64,000 bases of DNA from Streptomyces sp. AM 2-1-1. GTDB taxonomy: Bacteria; Actinomycetota; Actinomycetes; Streptomycetales; Streptomycetaceae. Position numbers and translations under genes: made by a program. This document shows, piece by piece, positions 9,050-16,912 of the stretch. The notes below the pieces were generated by a model that was not told where the DNA came from, did not search any database, and saw nothing but the letters and a program-made list of their open reading frames with translations. The stretch lies in assembly GCF_029167645.1 (NCBI RefSeq), contig NZ_CP119147.1, positions 1,178,001 to 1,242,000 of the forward strand. Direction: 5' to 3'. The number at the start of each line of letters is the position of its first letter. The first letter of the stretch is position 1.

Positions 9050-10276
9050 TCAGCCGGTGACGCGCTCGAAGACCGCGGCCAGCCCTTGGCCGCCGCCGAT
9101 GCACATGGTCTCCAGGCCGTAGCGGGCCCCGGTGCGGTGCATCTCCCGGCTGAGGGTGGCGAGGATGCGGGCGCCGGTGGCGCCGACGGGGTGGCCGAGG
9201 GAGATGCCGGAGCCGTTCACGTTGATCCGCTGTTCGTGGTCGGTCGCGCCCAGTCCCAACTCGGTGGTGCAGGCGAGGACCTGGGCGGCGAAGGCTTCGT
9301 TGATCTCGATGAGGTCGAGGTCGGCGAGGGTGAGTCCGGCGCGCTCCAGAGCCGTCCTCGTGGCCGGGACCGGGCCGATCCCCATCGTCGAGGCTGGAAC
9401 CCCGGCGCGGGCGAAGGAGACCAGCCGGACCAGCGGGGTCAGGCCCAGGCGTCGGGCGGTGGCCGCGCTGGTGACGAGGCAGGCGGCGGCCGCGTCGTTC
9501 TGGCCGCTGGCGTTGCCCGCGGTGACCGTCGCCTCCGGATCGGACCCGCCCCTCACCGGTCGCAGCGCGGCCAGTTGCTCGGCGGTGGTGTCCGGCCGGG
9601 GGTGCTCGTCGGCGGTGACGGTGTGCTCGCCCTTGCGGGTCCTGACGGTGACGGGAACGGTCTCGGCGTCGTACCGCCCCTCGGCGGCGGCGCGGGCGGC
9701 CCGTTGCTGGGAGCGCAGCGCGAGCGCGTCCTGGTCCTCGCGCGTGATGCCGTACGTCCGGCGCAGGTTCTCGGCCGTCTCGATCATTCCGCCGGGGACG
9801 GGGTGGTGGAGGCCGCCGGCGGTGGCCCGGCCGCGCGCGAGGGCGTCGTGGAGCTGGAGACCAGGCCCCTTGATGCCCCAGCGGCCTTCGTGGGTGTAGT
9901 AGGGGGCGGCGCTCATGACGTCGACCCCGCCCGCGATCACCACCTCGCTGAAGCCCGCGCGGATCTGCATGGCCGCGTCGAGGACGGCCTGGAGACCCGA
10001 ACCGCAGCGCCGGTCGATCTGTGTCCCCGTGACGGTGACGGGGAGCCCCGCGTCGAGTGCGGCGACCCGGCCGATGGCCGGGGCCTCGGAGGTCGGGTAG
10101 GCGTGCCCGAGGATGACTTCGTCGATCCGGTCCGGGTCGACGCCGGTGCGCGCGACGATCTCGGAGATGACGCGGGCGGCGAGTGCCGCGGGGGTCTGCT
10201 GCGCGAAGGAGCCGCCGAAGCGGCCGATCGGGGTGCGCAGCGGTTCGCAGACGACGACATCCTGGGGATCGGGCAC
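9050..10276 (-). CDS. Thiolase (acetyl-CoA C-acyltransferase)
   Basis: A 408-residue thiolase covering the full family length. The nucleophile is C91 in RRCGSGLQAV, NEAFAAQ carries the active-site Asn region, and H362 in GHPVGATG and C392 in CIGGGQG complete the catalytic set. It should cleave 3-ketoacyl-CoA with CoA or condense two acetyl-CoA in the cytosol, in fatty acid or aromatic acid degradation or acetoacetyl-CoA formation. The chain-length preference cannot be read. A LysR regulator gene lies upstream on the same strand, with a gap of 180 bases that should carry the thiolase promoter. No other beta-oxidation gene is adjacent. Confidence 0.92.
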   Translation of the reverse strand: MPDPQDVVVCEPLRTPIGRFGGSFAQQTPAALAARVISEIVARTGVDPDRIDEVILGHAYPTSEAPAIGRVAALDAGLPVTVTGTQIDRRCGSGLQAVLDAAMQIRAGFSEVVIAGGVDVMSAAPYYTHEGRWGIKGPGLQLHDALARGRATAGGLHHPVPGGMIETAENLRRTYGITREDQDALALRSQQRAARAAAEGRYDAETVPVTVRTRKGEHTVTADEHPRPDTTAEQLAALRPVRGGSDPEATVTAGNASGQNDAAAACLVTSAATARRLGLTPLVRLVSFARAGVPASTMGIGPVPATRTALERAGLTLADLDLIEINEAFAAQVLACTTELGLGATDHEQRINVNGSGISLGHPVGATGARILATLSREMHRTGARYGLETMCIGGGQGLAAVFERVTG

Positions 10277-10456
10277 GGCGGGGCCTCTCGGTACGGGTAC
10301 GAGCCGGACGCCGCACGGCCCGGGCGGCGTACGGCGCGGGGGCGCGCAGTGGGCCGCGCGGTGCGGAACCCGGTGCGCTCCCCCGCCACGACCCTCGCAT
10401 CCGGTGACTGAGTCGGTCCAATACCGAAATGGCCCGCGGTTGAGACGAAGGGCGTC

Positions 10457-11359
10457 CTAATCGCTCGCGGTCGGTGTCGGCAGTGCCTCCTCGGCCACGG
10501 CGAGTACCGCTCTCAGCGCGGCGGAGGGGTTGTCCTCGCGCCAGGCGAGCGCGGTCCGACGGCGGACCGGAGGTCCGGCGAGGGGCCGGTGGACGAGCCC
10601 GTTCTGCTGGATGTGGCCGCAGGAGCTCACCGTCAGGGTCACGCCCACTCCGGCCGCGACCAGCGCCATGATCGTGTACGAGTCGGGGGCTTCCTGCACC
10701 ACGCGCGGGGTGAACCCGTGCCCCGCGCACGCCTGTTCCATGGCGGCGCGGACGGTGGAGCCGGCGTCGGCCGGGAAGGAGACGAACGGCTCGTCCGCGA
10801 GGGCGCCGAGGGGTACGGCGGGCAGGGACGCGAGCGCATGGTCGGAAGGAAGAGCGCAGAGGAGCTCCTCCTCCCCGATCACCCGGTGGACCACGCCCGG
10901 CCTGTCCGCCGGCAGCCGGACGAACCCGAGGTCGAGCGAACCGTCCGCGACCCTGGCCAGCGCGACGTCGGCATAGGTCTGGCCGGTCATGGCCAGCTCC
11001 AGGCCCGGGTGGGCGGCCCGGACGGCGCGGGTGAGCCGGGGCAGGGTCTCGTGGGAGGAGGCCCCCGCGAAACCGATGGTGACCCGGCCGTACTCGCCCC
11101 GCCCGGCGGCGCGGGCCACCCCCGCCGCGGCGTCGAGTCCGGCCAGGGCTGTCCGTACGGGGCCGAGGAAGGCCTCCCCCGCGCTGGTCAGCCGCACGGA
11201 GCGGGTGCTGCGCTCGAAGAGCTGGACGCCGAGCTCCTTCTCCAGCCGGCGGATCTGCTGGCTGAGGGGCGGCTGAGCCATCCGGAGCCGCCGGGCGGCG
11301 CGGCCGAAGTGGAGCTCTTCGGCCACCGCGACGAACCCGACCAGATGACGCAGTTCCAC
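10457..11359 (-). CDS. LysR-family transcriptional regulator
   Basis: A 300-residue regulator. The N-terminal winged helix (residues 1-62) has the LysR pattern FGRAARRLRMAQPPLSQQIR and LFERSTRSVRLTSAG. An effector-binding domain follows from about 90 to 295. It belongs to the CynR/BenM-like group by length and layout. It sits upstream of the thiolase gene on the same strand and may control it; no divergent partner is present. The ligand is unknown. Confidence 0.92.
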   Translation of the reverse strand: MELRHLVGFVAVAEELHFGRAARRLRMAQPPLSQQIRRLEKELGVQLFERSTRSVRLTSAGEAFLGPVRTALAGLDAAAGVARAAGRGEYGRVTIGFAGASSHETLPRLTRAVRAAHPGLELAMTGQTYADVALARVADGSLDLGFVRLPADRPGVVHRVIGEEELLCALPSDHALASLPAVPLGALADEPFVSFPADAGSTVRAAMEQACAGHGFTPRVVQEAPDSYTIMALVAAGVGVTLTVSSCGHIQQNGLVHRPLAGPPVRRRTALAWREDNPSAALRAVLAVAEEALPTPTASD

Positions 11360-11582
11360 GGAGTCTCCCCCTCTCGATCGAGCGGGCCGACCGGGTCCGC
11401 GGAGCCGGACGGTCTCCGGCTCCGAGAGTAATCGGGTGGTGTACCGCTCTCCAACGGTCCGTCCCGTACGCCGCAGGGGCGGGCGCCGGGCGAGGCGCCC
11501 CGCTGTCCGCTCCCAGGGTTTCCGCGGCTTCGGCGACGGGGAGACCGTGGCTCCGTGGTGCGGGGGAGGCGGTCCGCGGTGG

Positions 11583-12026
11583 TCAGGCGGCGGCGCGGGG
11601 GCGACGCAGTTCGGCCTGTCCGAACAGGAGGGCGTATCCGTCGGGGAGCCGGCGGATGACCCGGTCGAGGAGGTCGGGCCCGGCGAGGCGGGCGACGACG
11701 GCGAGCACGGCTCCGGTGTCCCAGCGTGCCGTGGCCGCGGTGGTGCCGGTACGGGTCGCCAGGTCCGCGACGAAGTTCCATCCGGTGAGCGGCTCTCCGG
11801 CGGGGACCTGACCGCTCAGGGTGAGCGCGGCCTCGACGGGCAGGCACTGCGCGAGATCGACGCGTTCGCCACCGCGGATCTGGCGCCCGAGGGCGCCGAG
11901 AACGGCGTGGACGACTTCCTCCGCACGTTCGACGGTGGGGTACGCGCCCTCGTCGCGGACTCGTTCGAGCAGCTGGTCGAACGTCATGGCCACAGCGGTC
12001 GGGTGGGCTCGGAGTCGGTCGTGCAT
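11583..12026 (-). CDS. DUF2267 domain protein
   Basis: A 147-residue acidic cytosolic protein matching the DUF2267 pattern: repeats of helices with TFDQLLERVRDEGAYPTVERAEEVVHAVLGAL and DLAQCLPVEAA cores. DUF2267 proteins often sit beside stress genes, and here hsp18 lies just upstream on the same strand. No biochemical function is established for the family. The chosen ATG has AAAGG about 14 bases upstream; the methionine at codon 14 (MTFDQLL) is an alternative start. Confidence 0.8.
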   Translation of the reverse strand: MHDRLRAHPTAVAMTFDQLLERVRDEGAYPTVERAEEVVHAVLGALGRQIRGGERVDLAQCLPVEAALTLSGQVPAGEPLTGWNFVADLATRTGTTAATARWDTGAVLAVVARLAGPDLLDRVIRRLPDGYALLFGQAELRRPRAAA

Positions 12027-12278
12027 GGTGCGGCGCTTGCCTTTCTGTTAGAGGGCCGGGCCGGGGGCGAGGGCTGGGTGGGCGGGTGGGTGGCGAGAAC
12101 GGGGCCGGGGCGAGCACGGGGACGGAGGAGGTCCGGGACGCGGGCGTGGCGGGACGACCCGACGGGCCATCGGCTCTTCCGCGGGACGCGCGGGGCGCCG
12201 CGGTGCGTGGTCCCGGGCGGAGGGCGGGGGCCGGGGGGACAGGTGTGTCCCGCCCTCCGCCACGGGGTGCCGGACGGT

Positions 12279-12713
12279 TCAGCCGGAGATCTCCCGGCGG
12301 TCGGACTGGCCGCCGATGGTGATCTTGCGCGGCTTGGCGCGCTCGGCGATCGGAATCCGCAGGGTCAGGACACCTGCGTCGTAGTCGGCTTCGATGTGCT
12401 CGGTGTCGAGGGTGTCGGCCAGCATGATCTGGCGGGAGAAGACGCCGAGGGGCCGCTCGCAGAGCTCCATCTGGACACCCTCGGACCGCTCCGCGGGCCG
12501 TCGCTCGGCCTTCACGGTCAGCATGTTGCGCTCGACGTCGACATCGATCGCCTCGGCGGGCACTCCGGGGAGGTCGAGGGCGATCACGTAGGTGTCGCCC
12601 TGTCGGTAGGCGTCCATCGGCATCACGGACGGCTTCGACCAGGTTCCCGAGGTGCCGGACAGCTGCTGGACGATGCGGTCCATCTCGCGGAACGGGTCAG
12701 TGCGCATCAACAT
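12279..12713 (-). CDS. hsp18: Small heat shock protein, Hsp20/alpha-crystallin family
   Basis: A 144-residue ATP-independent holdase. The alpha-crystallin domain spans about 38-138, ending in the family's conserved AGVLTLRIPIAE segment and an I-x-I-like tail (KITIGG). The N-terminal arm begins MRTDPFREMDRIVQQL, as in the Hsp18 of Streptomyces albus. It should keep heat-unfolded proteins soluble. The start is the ATG nine bases after GGAGG. It is divergent from the rheA-type gene and has two RheA operators in front, matching the known arrangement in which RheA represses hsp18 until temperature rises. Confidence 0.93.
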   Translation of the reverse strand: MLMRTDPFREMDRIVQQLSGTSGTWSKPSVMPMDAYRQGDTYVIALDLPGVPAEAIDVDVERNMLTVKAERRPAERSEGVQMELCERPLGVFSRQIMLADTLDTEHIEADYDAGVLTLRIPIAERAKPRKITIGGQSDRREISG

Positions 12714-12771
12714 CGCGAAACACCTCCAGTTGGCTCAGGCAGGAACTGCCAATGCGCTTCCAGGTGCTTCC

Positions 12772-12800
12772 GTTGTAGCATGTCATCGAAACGATGACAA
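12772..12800 (-). promoter_or_regulatory. hsp18 promoter overlapping a RheA operator
   Basis: Read leftward, TTGTCA (12800-12795) and TACAAC (12777-12772) form a vegetative-type promoter with a 17-base spacer. A perfect TGTCATC-GAAAC-GATGACA palindrome (12781-12799) covers most of the -35 box and the spacer, so repressor binding would block polymerase. The same sequence is the published RheA operator consensus of S. albus. Confidence 0.85.
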
Positions 12801-12806
12801 GCAGGA

Positions 12807-12825
12807 TGTCATCCATAGGGTGACA
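12807..12825. promoter_or_regulatory. Second RheA-type operator
   Basis: TGTCATC-CATAG-GGTGACA, one mismatch from a perfect palindrome, centred 26 bases from the first operator. It contains TAGGGT (12816-12821), a plausible -10 box for the rightward rheA gene. This fits autoregulation. Confidence 0.75.
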
Positions 12826-12842
12826 GACGTCAGGAGACTGCC

Positions 12843-13553
12843 ATGGACGACGCTCACGGCACCGCCGAGCCGGACCTCCCCGTCCCGTTCCTGGCCGCCG
12901 CCGCGGCGCTGGAGGCCATCGACCGCGCCGTCAAGGACGCACGGGACCCCTCCGCGGCGGGGCGCGGGGCGAACGGCGGACCGGGAGACGCGGCGGCCGA
13001 CCGGGCCCAGGTTCCGCCGGCCGGCTCGGGTCCCCACCCCGCTCTCGCCGCTCTGCTGATGCTGCGCGAAGTCCGGGAGCAGCTCGCCGGTTGGGAGAGC
13101 GGGCTGATCGAGACGGCGCGCGACCAGGGAGCGAGCTGGGCCGATCTCGCCGGACCGCTCGGGGTGGCCAGCCGGCAGGCCGCCGAGCGCCGTTACCTGC
13201 GCCAGCGCCCCGGCAAGGCCGGCAGCACCGGCGAACAGCGCGTCCAGGCCACCCGTACCACCCGGGCCGCGGACCGCACCGTCACCGTCTGGGCCCGCGA
13301 CCACGCGGCCGACCTCCGTCGTCTCGCCGGCCGGGTCACCGCGCTGACCGGGCTGCCCGAAGGGGCCGCGGACGCCGTCGACGAACTGAACCGGGCCCTC
13401 GCGCACTCCGACCCCGCCCGGCTCATCCGCCCGCTGGCCGACTCCCGCCCTCACCTGGGGGCCCGGGACACCGACCTCGCCGCACGCATCGACGCCCTGA
13501 CCGAGCACACCGAGCGCCTCCGCCGTGACACCCGTCACCAGCGCGACGCCTGA
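12843..13553 (+). CDS. rheA: Hsp18 transcriptional repressor, RheA type
   Basis: A 236-residue protein with the sequence type annotated in Streptomyces as Hsp18 regulator. A helix-turn-helix-like segment lies at about 80-125 (LIETARDQGASWADLAGPLG then VASRQAAERRYLR), followed by an alpha-helical C-terminal domain. In S. albus, RheA is itself the thermosensor: it binds DNA at low temperature and releases it on heating. Support comes from the divergent position beside hsp18, the two TGTCATC palindromes between them and the similar length. AGGAG at 12831-12835 sits seven bases before the ATG. Confidence 0.88.
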   Translation: MDDAHGTAEPDLPVPFLAAAAALEAIDRAVKDARDPSAAGRGANGGPGDAAADRAQVPPAGSGPHPALAALLMLREVREQLAGWESGLIETARDQGASWADLAGPLGVASRQAAERRYLRQRPGKAGSTGEQRVQATRTTRAADRTVTVWARDHAADLRRLAGRVTALTGLPEGAADAVDELNRALAHSDPARLIRPLADSRPHLGARDTDLAARIDALTEHTERLRRDTRHQRDA

Positions 13554-13554
13554 C

Positions 13555-13695
13555 GCACCGAGTACCGCGCGCCGCCGAGAGGCCGCCGGACACCGGGGGG
13601 ACAAGGAGCCGTGGGAAGCGGTGCGGGGCCGGCGCTACGCCATCGTCCTGGACCCGGACGGGTGCGGCGTGCAGCCCTTCGGCGACGCGGCCTGA
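13555..13695 (+). pseudogene. C-terminal remnant of a VOC (glyoxalase-fold) protein
   Basis: In frame from 13600 to the stop at 13693-13695 the reading is DKEPWEAVRGRRYAIVLDPDG..., which resembles the last strand pair of glyoxalase/PhnB-type proteins (EPWGxRYAxVxDPDGxxVxLF). No start, ribosome site or N-terminal half exists; rheA ends directly upstream. It is either a relic or chance similarity. Confidence 0.4.
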
Positions 13696-13738
13696 CCGGC
13701 GCGTACCGCCCCGGGCCCCCGGGTCGGGGAAACCCGTC

Positions 13739-14950
13739 CTACTCGGGGGGTCCCGGCTTCCAGGTGGATCCGCCGACCGGCCCGTCGGCGGCGTCCCTGT
13801 GCTCCTCCGGCTTCTTCGCCTCCTTGTCGCGGGCCGCGTGCAGCCGGGACCTCAGGTCGTCCGGGGGCAGGAAGCGGGACCAGCGTTCCGGGTACTCGGA
13901 GGGCATGTCGCCGCCCTCGTCGGCGCCGTCCTCGTCGTCCGCGTACATCGCCCAGGCCGAGGGCCGGGTCCGGGCGACGAACTCGGCGGCCTGCGCGGCG
14001 CGGGCGAGATCGTTGGCCTCACGGGCGGCGGCCGTCGCCAGCGACGGCCACACCCGGTCGATGGCGGCGTTGACCGCGGCGCCGACGAGCACCGCGAAGG
14101 CGGAGACTCCGATCCACAGGAGGACGGCGATGGGTGCGGCGAGCGATCCGTAGATCGTCGGGCCCTCGACGGTGCTGGTCAGGTAGAACCGCAGGACGAA
14201 GCTGCCGATCACCCACATCGCCAGAGCCACCAGCGCGCCCGGCACGTCCTCCATCCACGGCGACCGCACGGGAACGGAGACGTGGTAGAGGGTGGTCAGG
14301 AAGGCGATGGTGAGCAGGATGACCAACGGCCAGTAGAGGACGGCGAGGACCTCGGTGCCCCAGGGAACGAACTCGACCACCCGGTCGGGTCCGGCCACCA
14401 GCAGGGGCAGCACGACGGCCCCCAGCAGCAGGGCGACGACGTACAGCAGGAAGGCGAGCAGGCGGGTCTTGACGATGCCGCGCTGGCCGTCGAGGCCGTA
14501 CATGACGGTGATGGTCTCGACGAAGACGTTGACCGCGCGGGAGCCGGACCACAGGGCGATGGCGAAGCCGATGGAGATGACGTCGGGGCGCGCCCCGTTG
14601 GTGATGTCGTCCAGGAGCGGCTTGGCGAAGTCGTTGACCCCACGCTGGGAGAGGACCGCCTGCGCGGCGTCGAGGATGTTGTGCTCGATGGAGGCGACCG
14701 TGGCGGTGGAGGTCCACTCGTCGACGTAGCCGAGGAGACCGATCAGGCCGAGCAGCAGGGGCGGCAGGGACAGCAGGGTGAAGAACGCCGCCTCGGCCGC
14801 GAGCCCGAGGATGCGGTACTCCATGCACGAGTTGACGGTGTCCTTGAGCAGATGCCACGCCATCTGCCGCTTGGAGACGTTGCGGTAGAGAACTCGGGCG
14901 CGGTGGAGCCGGCTCGATCTCCGCTCGGGTGTTTCCTTTGCTGCCTGCAC
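13739..14950 (-). CDS. YihY/BrkB-family integral membrane protein
   Basis: About 403 residues with six predicted membrane helices in the middle (about 55-320), including AEAAFFTLLSLPPLLLGLIG and the conserved SGSRAVNVFVETI region. A polar acidic tail follows. BrkB/YihY proteins are widespread inner-membrane proteins once misannotated as RNase BN; no transport substrate is firmly known. The start is uncertain. The GTG at 14950 sits directly against AAGGAG, too close for a normal ribosome site, so translation may be leaderless or may begin at a later GTG. The divergent AidB-like gene begins only 17 bases away, so the two promoters must overlap the opposing coding ends. Confidence 0.85.
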   Translation of the reverse strand: MQAAKETPERRSSRLHRARVLYRNVSKRQMAWHLLKDTVNSCMEYRILGLAAEAAFFTLLSLPPLLLGLIGLLGYVDEWTSTATVASIEHNILDAAQAVLSQRGVNDFAKPLLDDITNGARPDVISIGFAIALWSGSRAVNVFVETITVMYGLDGQRGIVKTRLLAFLLYVVALLLGAVVLPLLVAGPDRVVEFVPWGTEVLAVLYWPLVILLTIAFLTTLYHVSVPVRSPWMEDVPGALVALAMWVIGSFVLRFYLTSTVEGPTIYGSLAAPIAVLLWIGVSAFAVLVGAAVNAAIDRVWPSLATAAAREANDLARAAQAAEFVARTRPSAWAMYADDEDGADEGGDMPSEYPERWSRFLPPDDLRSRLHAARDKEAKKPEEHRDAADGPVGGSTWKPGPPE

Positions 14951-14967
14951 CTCCTTACCGTAACGGC

Positions 14968-16611
14968 ATGGCAGCCACCACCCACACAGTGACCAATCAG
15001 GTACCGCCGCTGGTCGGCTACGACGTGTTCGGCGCGGACCGCGCCCTGTCCGAGGCGGTGGAGCGACATCTCGCCCCCGGGGTCCTGGCGGAGGCCCGGC
15101 AGGAGTTGACCACGCTCGGACAGGCGGCCGGATCGGCCCAGGCGCGGGAGTGGGGGGCGCAGGCGAACGAGAATCCACCGAAACTGCGCACGCACGACCG
15201 ATACGGACACCGTATCGACGAGGTCGAGTTCCATCCGGCCTGGCACCGGCTGCTGGGCCACGCCGTGACCGCGGGGCTGACCGACGCCTGGGGCAGGGAG
15301 GGCGGTCACGTGCGGCGGGCGGCCGGCTTCCTGGTGTGGACGCAGGCCGAGGCGGGACACGGCTGTCCGCTGTCGATGACGCACGCCGCGGTGCCCGCGC
15401 TGCGGACCGATCCGGCGCTCGCCGCCGTGTGGGAGCCGCTGCTGACCTCGCACGTCTACGAGGAGGGGCTGCGGTCCCCCGCGCAGAAGCCGGGCGTCCT
15501 CTTCGGGATGGGGATGACCGAGAAGCAGGGCGGTACGGACGTCCGCTCCAACACGACCCGGGCCGAACCGCTGGCCGCCGAGGGCGAGTACCTGCTCACC
15601 GGTCACAAGTGGTTCTGCTCCGCTCCGATGTCGGACGGCTTCCTGGTGCTGGCGCAGGCCCCGGGCGGGCTGACCTGCTTCCTGGTGCCGCGGGTGCTGC
15701 CGGACGACACCCGCAACGTGTTCGCGCTCCAGCGGCTCAAGGACAAGCTGGGCAACAGGTCCAACGCGTCGGCCGAGGTCGAGTTCGACCGGACGTGGGG
15801 GCGCCGGGTCGGCGAGGAGGGGCGGGGGGTGCGCACCATCATCGAGATGGTCGCGGCGACCCGCCTGGACTGCGTCGTCGGTTCCGCCGCGCTGATGCGG
15901 CAGGCGGTGGCGCAGGCGGTCCACCACAGCAGCCACCGGAGCGCGTTCGGCGGGCTGCTGGTCGAGAAGCCGCTGATGCGCAACGTGCTCGCCGATCTCG
16001 CGCTGGAGTCCGAGGCGGCGACGGTGCTGGGGATGCGGCTGGCCGCCGCGTACGACGCGGACACCGAGGAGGAGCGGGCGTTCCTGCGGCTGGCGGTGCC
16101 GGCCGCGAAGTACTGGGTGACCAAGCGGTGCACCGCCGTGGTCGGCGAGGCGCTGGAGTGCCTGGGCGGCAACGGGTACGTGGAGGAGTCGGGGATGCCC
16201 CGGCTGCTGCGGGAGGCGCCGCTCAACTCCCTCTGGGAGGGGTCCGGCAATGTGCAGGCGCTCGACGCGCTGCGCGCGCTCCAGCGGGAGCCGAAGGCGC
16301 TGGACGCGTTGCTGCGGGAGGTCGGGAAGGCGCGGGGCGCCGATCACCGCCTGGACGGGGCGATCAAGGATCTGCTGACCGACCTGGCCGACCTGGACGG
16401 GGTGGAGGCACGGGCCCGGCGGATCGTCGAGCGGATGGCGTTGGTGCTCCAGGGTTCGCTGCTGGTGCGCTGGGCGCCGCCGGAGGTCGCCGACGCCTTC
16501 TGCGCCTCGCGGCTGGGCGGTGACTGGGGTTCGGCCTTCGGGACGCTGCCGCACACCCTCGGTCTGAAGTCCGTCGTCGCCCGGGCCCGGCCGGTCGTGG
16601 ACCCGTCCTGA
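14968..16611 (+). CDS. aidB: AidB-like acyl-CoA dehydrogenase family flavoprotein
   Basis: A 547-residue FAD protein of the AidB branch, longer than standard acyl-CoA dehydrogenases. Typical signatures are GMGMTEKQGGTDVRSNTT, GHKWFCSAPMSDGFLVLAQA, CLGGNGYVEESGMPRL and NSLWEGSGNV. E. coli AidB belongs to the adaptive response to alkylation and binds DNA as well as FAD; many actinobacterial members are simply called acyl-CoA dehydrogenases. Either role is possible, and an aidB name rests on family signatures only. The ATG at 14968 was chosen because the AidB-type N-terminus begins here; the frame is open 39 bases further upstream. A strong hairpin follows the gene. Confidence 0.87.
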   Translation: MAATTHTVTNQVPPLVGYDVFGADRALSEAVERHLAPGVLAEARQELTTLGQAAGSAQAREWGAQANENPPKLRTHDRYGHRIDEVEFHPAWHRLLGHAVTAGLTDAWGREGGHVRRAAGFLVWTQAEAGHGCPLSMTHAAVPALRTDPALAAVWEPLLTSHVYEEGLRSPAQKPGVLFGMGMTEKQGGTDVRSNTTRAEPLAAEGEYLLTGHKWFCSAPMSDGFLVLAQAPGGLTCFLVPRVLPDDTRNVFALQRLKDKLGNRSNASAEVEFDRTWGRRVGEEGRGVRTIIEMVAATRLDCVVGSAALMRQAVAQAVHHSSHRSAFGGLLVEKPLMRNVLADLALESEAATVLGMRLAAAYDADTEEERAFLRLAVPAAKYWVTKRCTAVVGEALECLGGNGYVEESGMPRLLREAPLNSLWEGSGNVQALDALRALQREPKALDALLREVGKARGADHRLDGAIKDLLTDLADLDGVEARARRIVERMALVLQGSLLVRWAPPEVADAFCASRLGGDWGSAFGTLPHTLGLKSVVARARPVVDPS

Positions 16612-16667
16612 CCGCGGGGCCGTCCCGTCCCCGGCCCAGGAGGCGTCACGGGGCCGGGCGCAGCGAA

Positions 16668-16703
16668 GGAGGGTGGTGCTGCGCCGACACGGCACCACCC
16701 TCC
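16668..16703 (+). terminator. Intrinsic terminator after the AidB-like gene
   Basis: A perfect 12-bp inverted repeat (GGAGGGTGGTGC at 16668-16679 with its complement at 16692-16703) with a 12-base loop, 56 bases past the stop. Confidence 0.75.
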
Positions 16704-16745
16704 CCGCCGGTGCTGCACCGAGCGGCGCCGGCGCGAAGCCACGCC

Positions 16746-16809
16746 GAACGGTGTGGTGCCAGTCTCACCGTTCGCCCGAGGCTTGGCCAAGAGTTGCAAA
16801 GGGTTGCAA
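16746..16809. promoter_or_regulatory. Two palindromic elements upstream of the GAF regulator gene
   Basis: GAACGGTG (16746-16753) and CACCGTTC (16766-16773) form a perfect inverted repeat with a 12-base gap. Then TTGCAA-AGGG-TTGCAA lies at 16794-16809, about 105 bases before the start. Both resemble operators more than terminators, because the arms are short and the flanks are relatively A/T-rich. The 16612-16912 stretch holds nothing else except the terminator. Confidence 0.4.
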
Positions 16810-16912
16810 GCGGGCGTACGCGGGGGCGGCAGGGGCCCGCCGCGACGGCAGGATGAGTACCTCGGGTCCCCGACCGGGGCCGAGGCACCTTTTGTGGGGG
16901 GGAAGATCCGTG

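Noticed and set aside
8874..10730. 618-codon leftward frame over the thiolase gene
   Set aside because: Arg/Pro-rich shadow frame; the thiolase with full catalytic residues is in the other frame.
13600..13695. Independent small gene after rheA
   Set aside because: No start codon or ribosome site; listed only as a probable VOC remnant.
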